Assembly (NCBI GenBank): GCA_016900015.1
Contig: JACJJM010000011.1
Span: 1 to 64,000, forward strand
DNA: 64,000 nt
Direction of reading: 5' to 3'
DNA from: Phocaeicola coprophilus
GTDB taxonomy: Bacteria; Bacteroidota; Bacteroidia; Bacteroidales; Bacteroidaceae
Positions 63,724 through 64,000 of this stretch are shown one piece after another (the first letter of the stretch is position 1; every line of letters starts with the position of its first letter). The notes below the pieces were generated by a model. That model had not been told where the DNA came from. It made no database searches and worked only from the letters and a program-made list of their open reading frames with translations. Position numbers and translations under genes: made by a program.

Positions 63724-64000
63724 ATGAAGAACAACGACTGGAAAGACCGTCTGAACATCGTCTACTCCACCAATCCCGACTTCGCCTATCAGACTGAAAG
63801 CGAGGACGAACAAGAGACCATCGAAAAAGAGAAGCAAAACCTGCGCGTGTCCATCGAAAAGAAAAATCGCGGAGGAAAGACTGCCACCGTGGTGAAAGGT
63901 TTCACCGGCCCGGAAGCCGACCTGAAAGACCTGGCCAAACTGCTGAAGACGCGCTGCGGCGTGGGCGGGGCTGCCAAGGACGGGGAAATCATCATCCAGG
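63724..64000 (+). CDS. SUI1/YciH-type translation initiation factor (partial, runs off the window)
   Basis: The visible 92 residues contain the SUI1 domain start. After a charged N-terminal region (TESEDEQETIEKEKQ) comes the conserved GGKTATVVKGFTG (residues about 50-62), then DLKDLAKLLKTRCGVGGAAKDGEIIIQ. These are the eIF1/YciH signature elements. The C-terminal part lies outside the window. The gene diverges from rex. Function in bacteria is presumed to be in initiation fidelity but is not well defined. Confidence 0.85.
   Translation, partial: MKNNDWKDRLNIVYSTNPDFAYQTESEDEQETIEKEKQNLRVSIEKKNRGGKTATVVKGFTGPEADLKDLAKLLKTRCGVGGAAKDGEIIIQ

Overview
The window looks like chromosomal DNA of a gut-type Bacteroidales, probably Bacteroidaceae (Bacteroides, Phocaeicola or a close relative). 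The reasons are a SusC/SusD operon with DUF4843 and PKD-like lipoproteins, HU-HIG type histone-like protein, DUF4252 and DUF6242 proteins, a menaquinone operon, LptF/G next to a START-like protein, weak Shine-Dalgarno sequences, and repeated upstream boxes of the Bacteroides form TAnnTTTG (-7), a few with a TTTG-like -33 box. Coding DNA is rather GC-rich and intergenic DNA is AT-rich except where GC-rich palindromes sit. I see no prophage, insertion sequence, CRISPR array or rRNA.

Layout. 0.6-7.7 kb: four-gene outer-membrane uptake operon (SusC, SusD, DUF4843 lipoprotein, PKD-like lipoprotein), then an HU-like protein. 8.5-8.7 kb: tRNA-Leu and tRNA-Gly (minus). 8.8-14.3 kb, minus: argH, an SRPBCC protein, pyrE, then prmC-recX-comF. 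14.4-17.0 kb: ribD and a DUF6242 lipoprotein. 17.1-23.7 kb: envelope assembly locus uppS-bamA-three Skp/OmpH paralogues-murI. 23.7-28.9 kb: yifB, a thioredoxin-fold lipoprotein without its CxxC, a ThrE-type exporter, and an orphan protein with a possible degenerate vWA domain. 29.4-35.6 kb: compact menaquinone operon (hotdog thioesterase, menF, menD, menB, menC, menE). 36.3-41.3 kb: glycan cluster of four glycosyltransferases and a methyltransferase. 41.3-43.0 kb: frr and rsgA. 43.2-48.6 kb: RND tripartite efflux operon. 48.9-51.1 kb: an esterase-like protein, a Bcr/CflA-type MFS pump, tRNA-Met. 51.5-57.1 kb: START-like protein, LptF/G permease, ribBA, Bax-inhibitor-like protein, aspartate aminotransferase. 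57.2-59.6 kb: aspA (minus) and an SDR oxidoreductase. 59.8-61.8 kb: DUF4252-ECF sigma-anti-sigma-DUF4252 cassette. 61.8-63.6 kb, minus: rex-FAH family protein-ispF. The window ends inside a SUI1/YciH-type initiation factor.

How genes fit together. Several blocks serve the cell envelope: uppS (lipid carrier), bamA and Skp chaperones (outer membrane proteins), murI (D-glutamate), LptF/G (LPS export), glycosyltransferases, and RND efflux. The men operon makes the quinone for anaerobic respiration, and Rex near the right end is the expected NADH/NAD sensor; its own promoter carries a Rex-like palindrome. Riboflavin genes are split between ribD (14.4 kb) and ribBA (53.9 kb).

The strongest signal not explained by genes is a family of GC-rich palindromic intergenic repeats built on a CCTCCTTTCCG core (six copies, two sharing 32 identical bases). 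There is also a second REP-like doublet with 27-bp perfect arms, a 23-bp perfect inverted repeat upstream of susC, and several intergenic elements made of degenerate short tandem motifs folded back on themselves.
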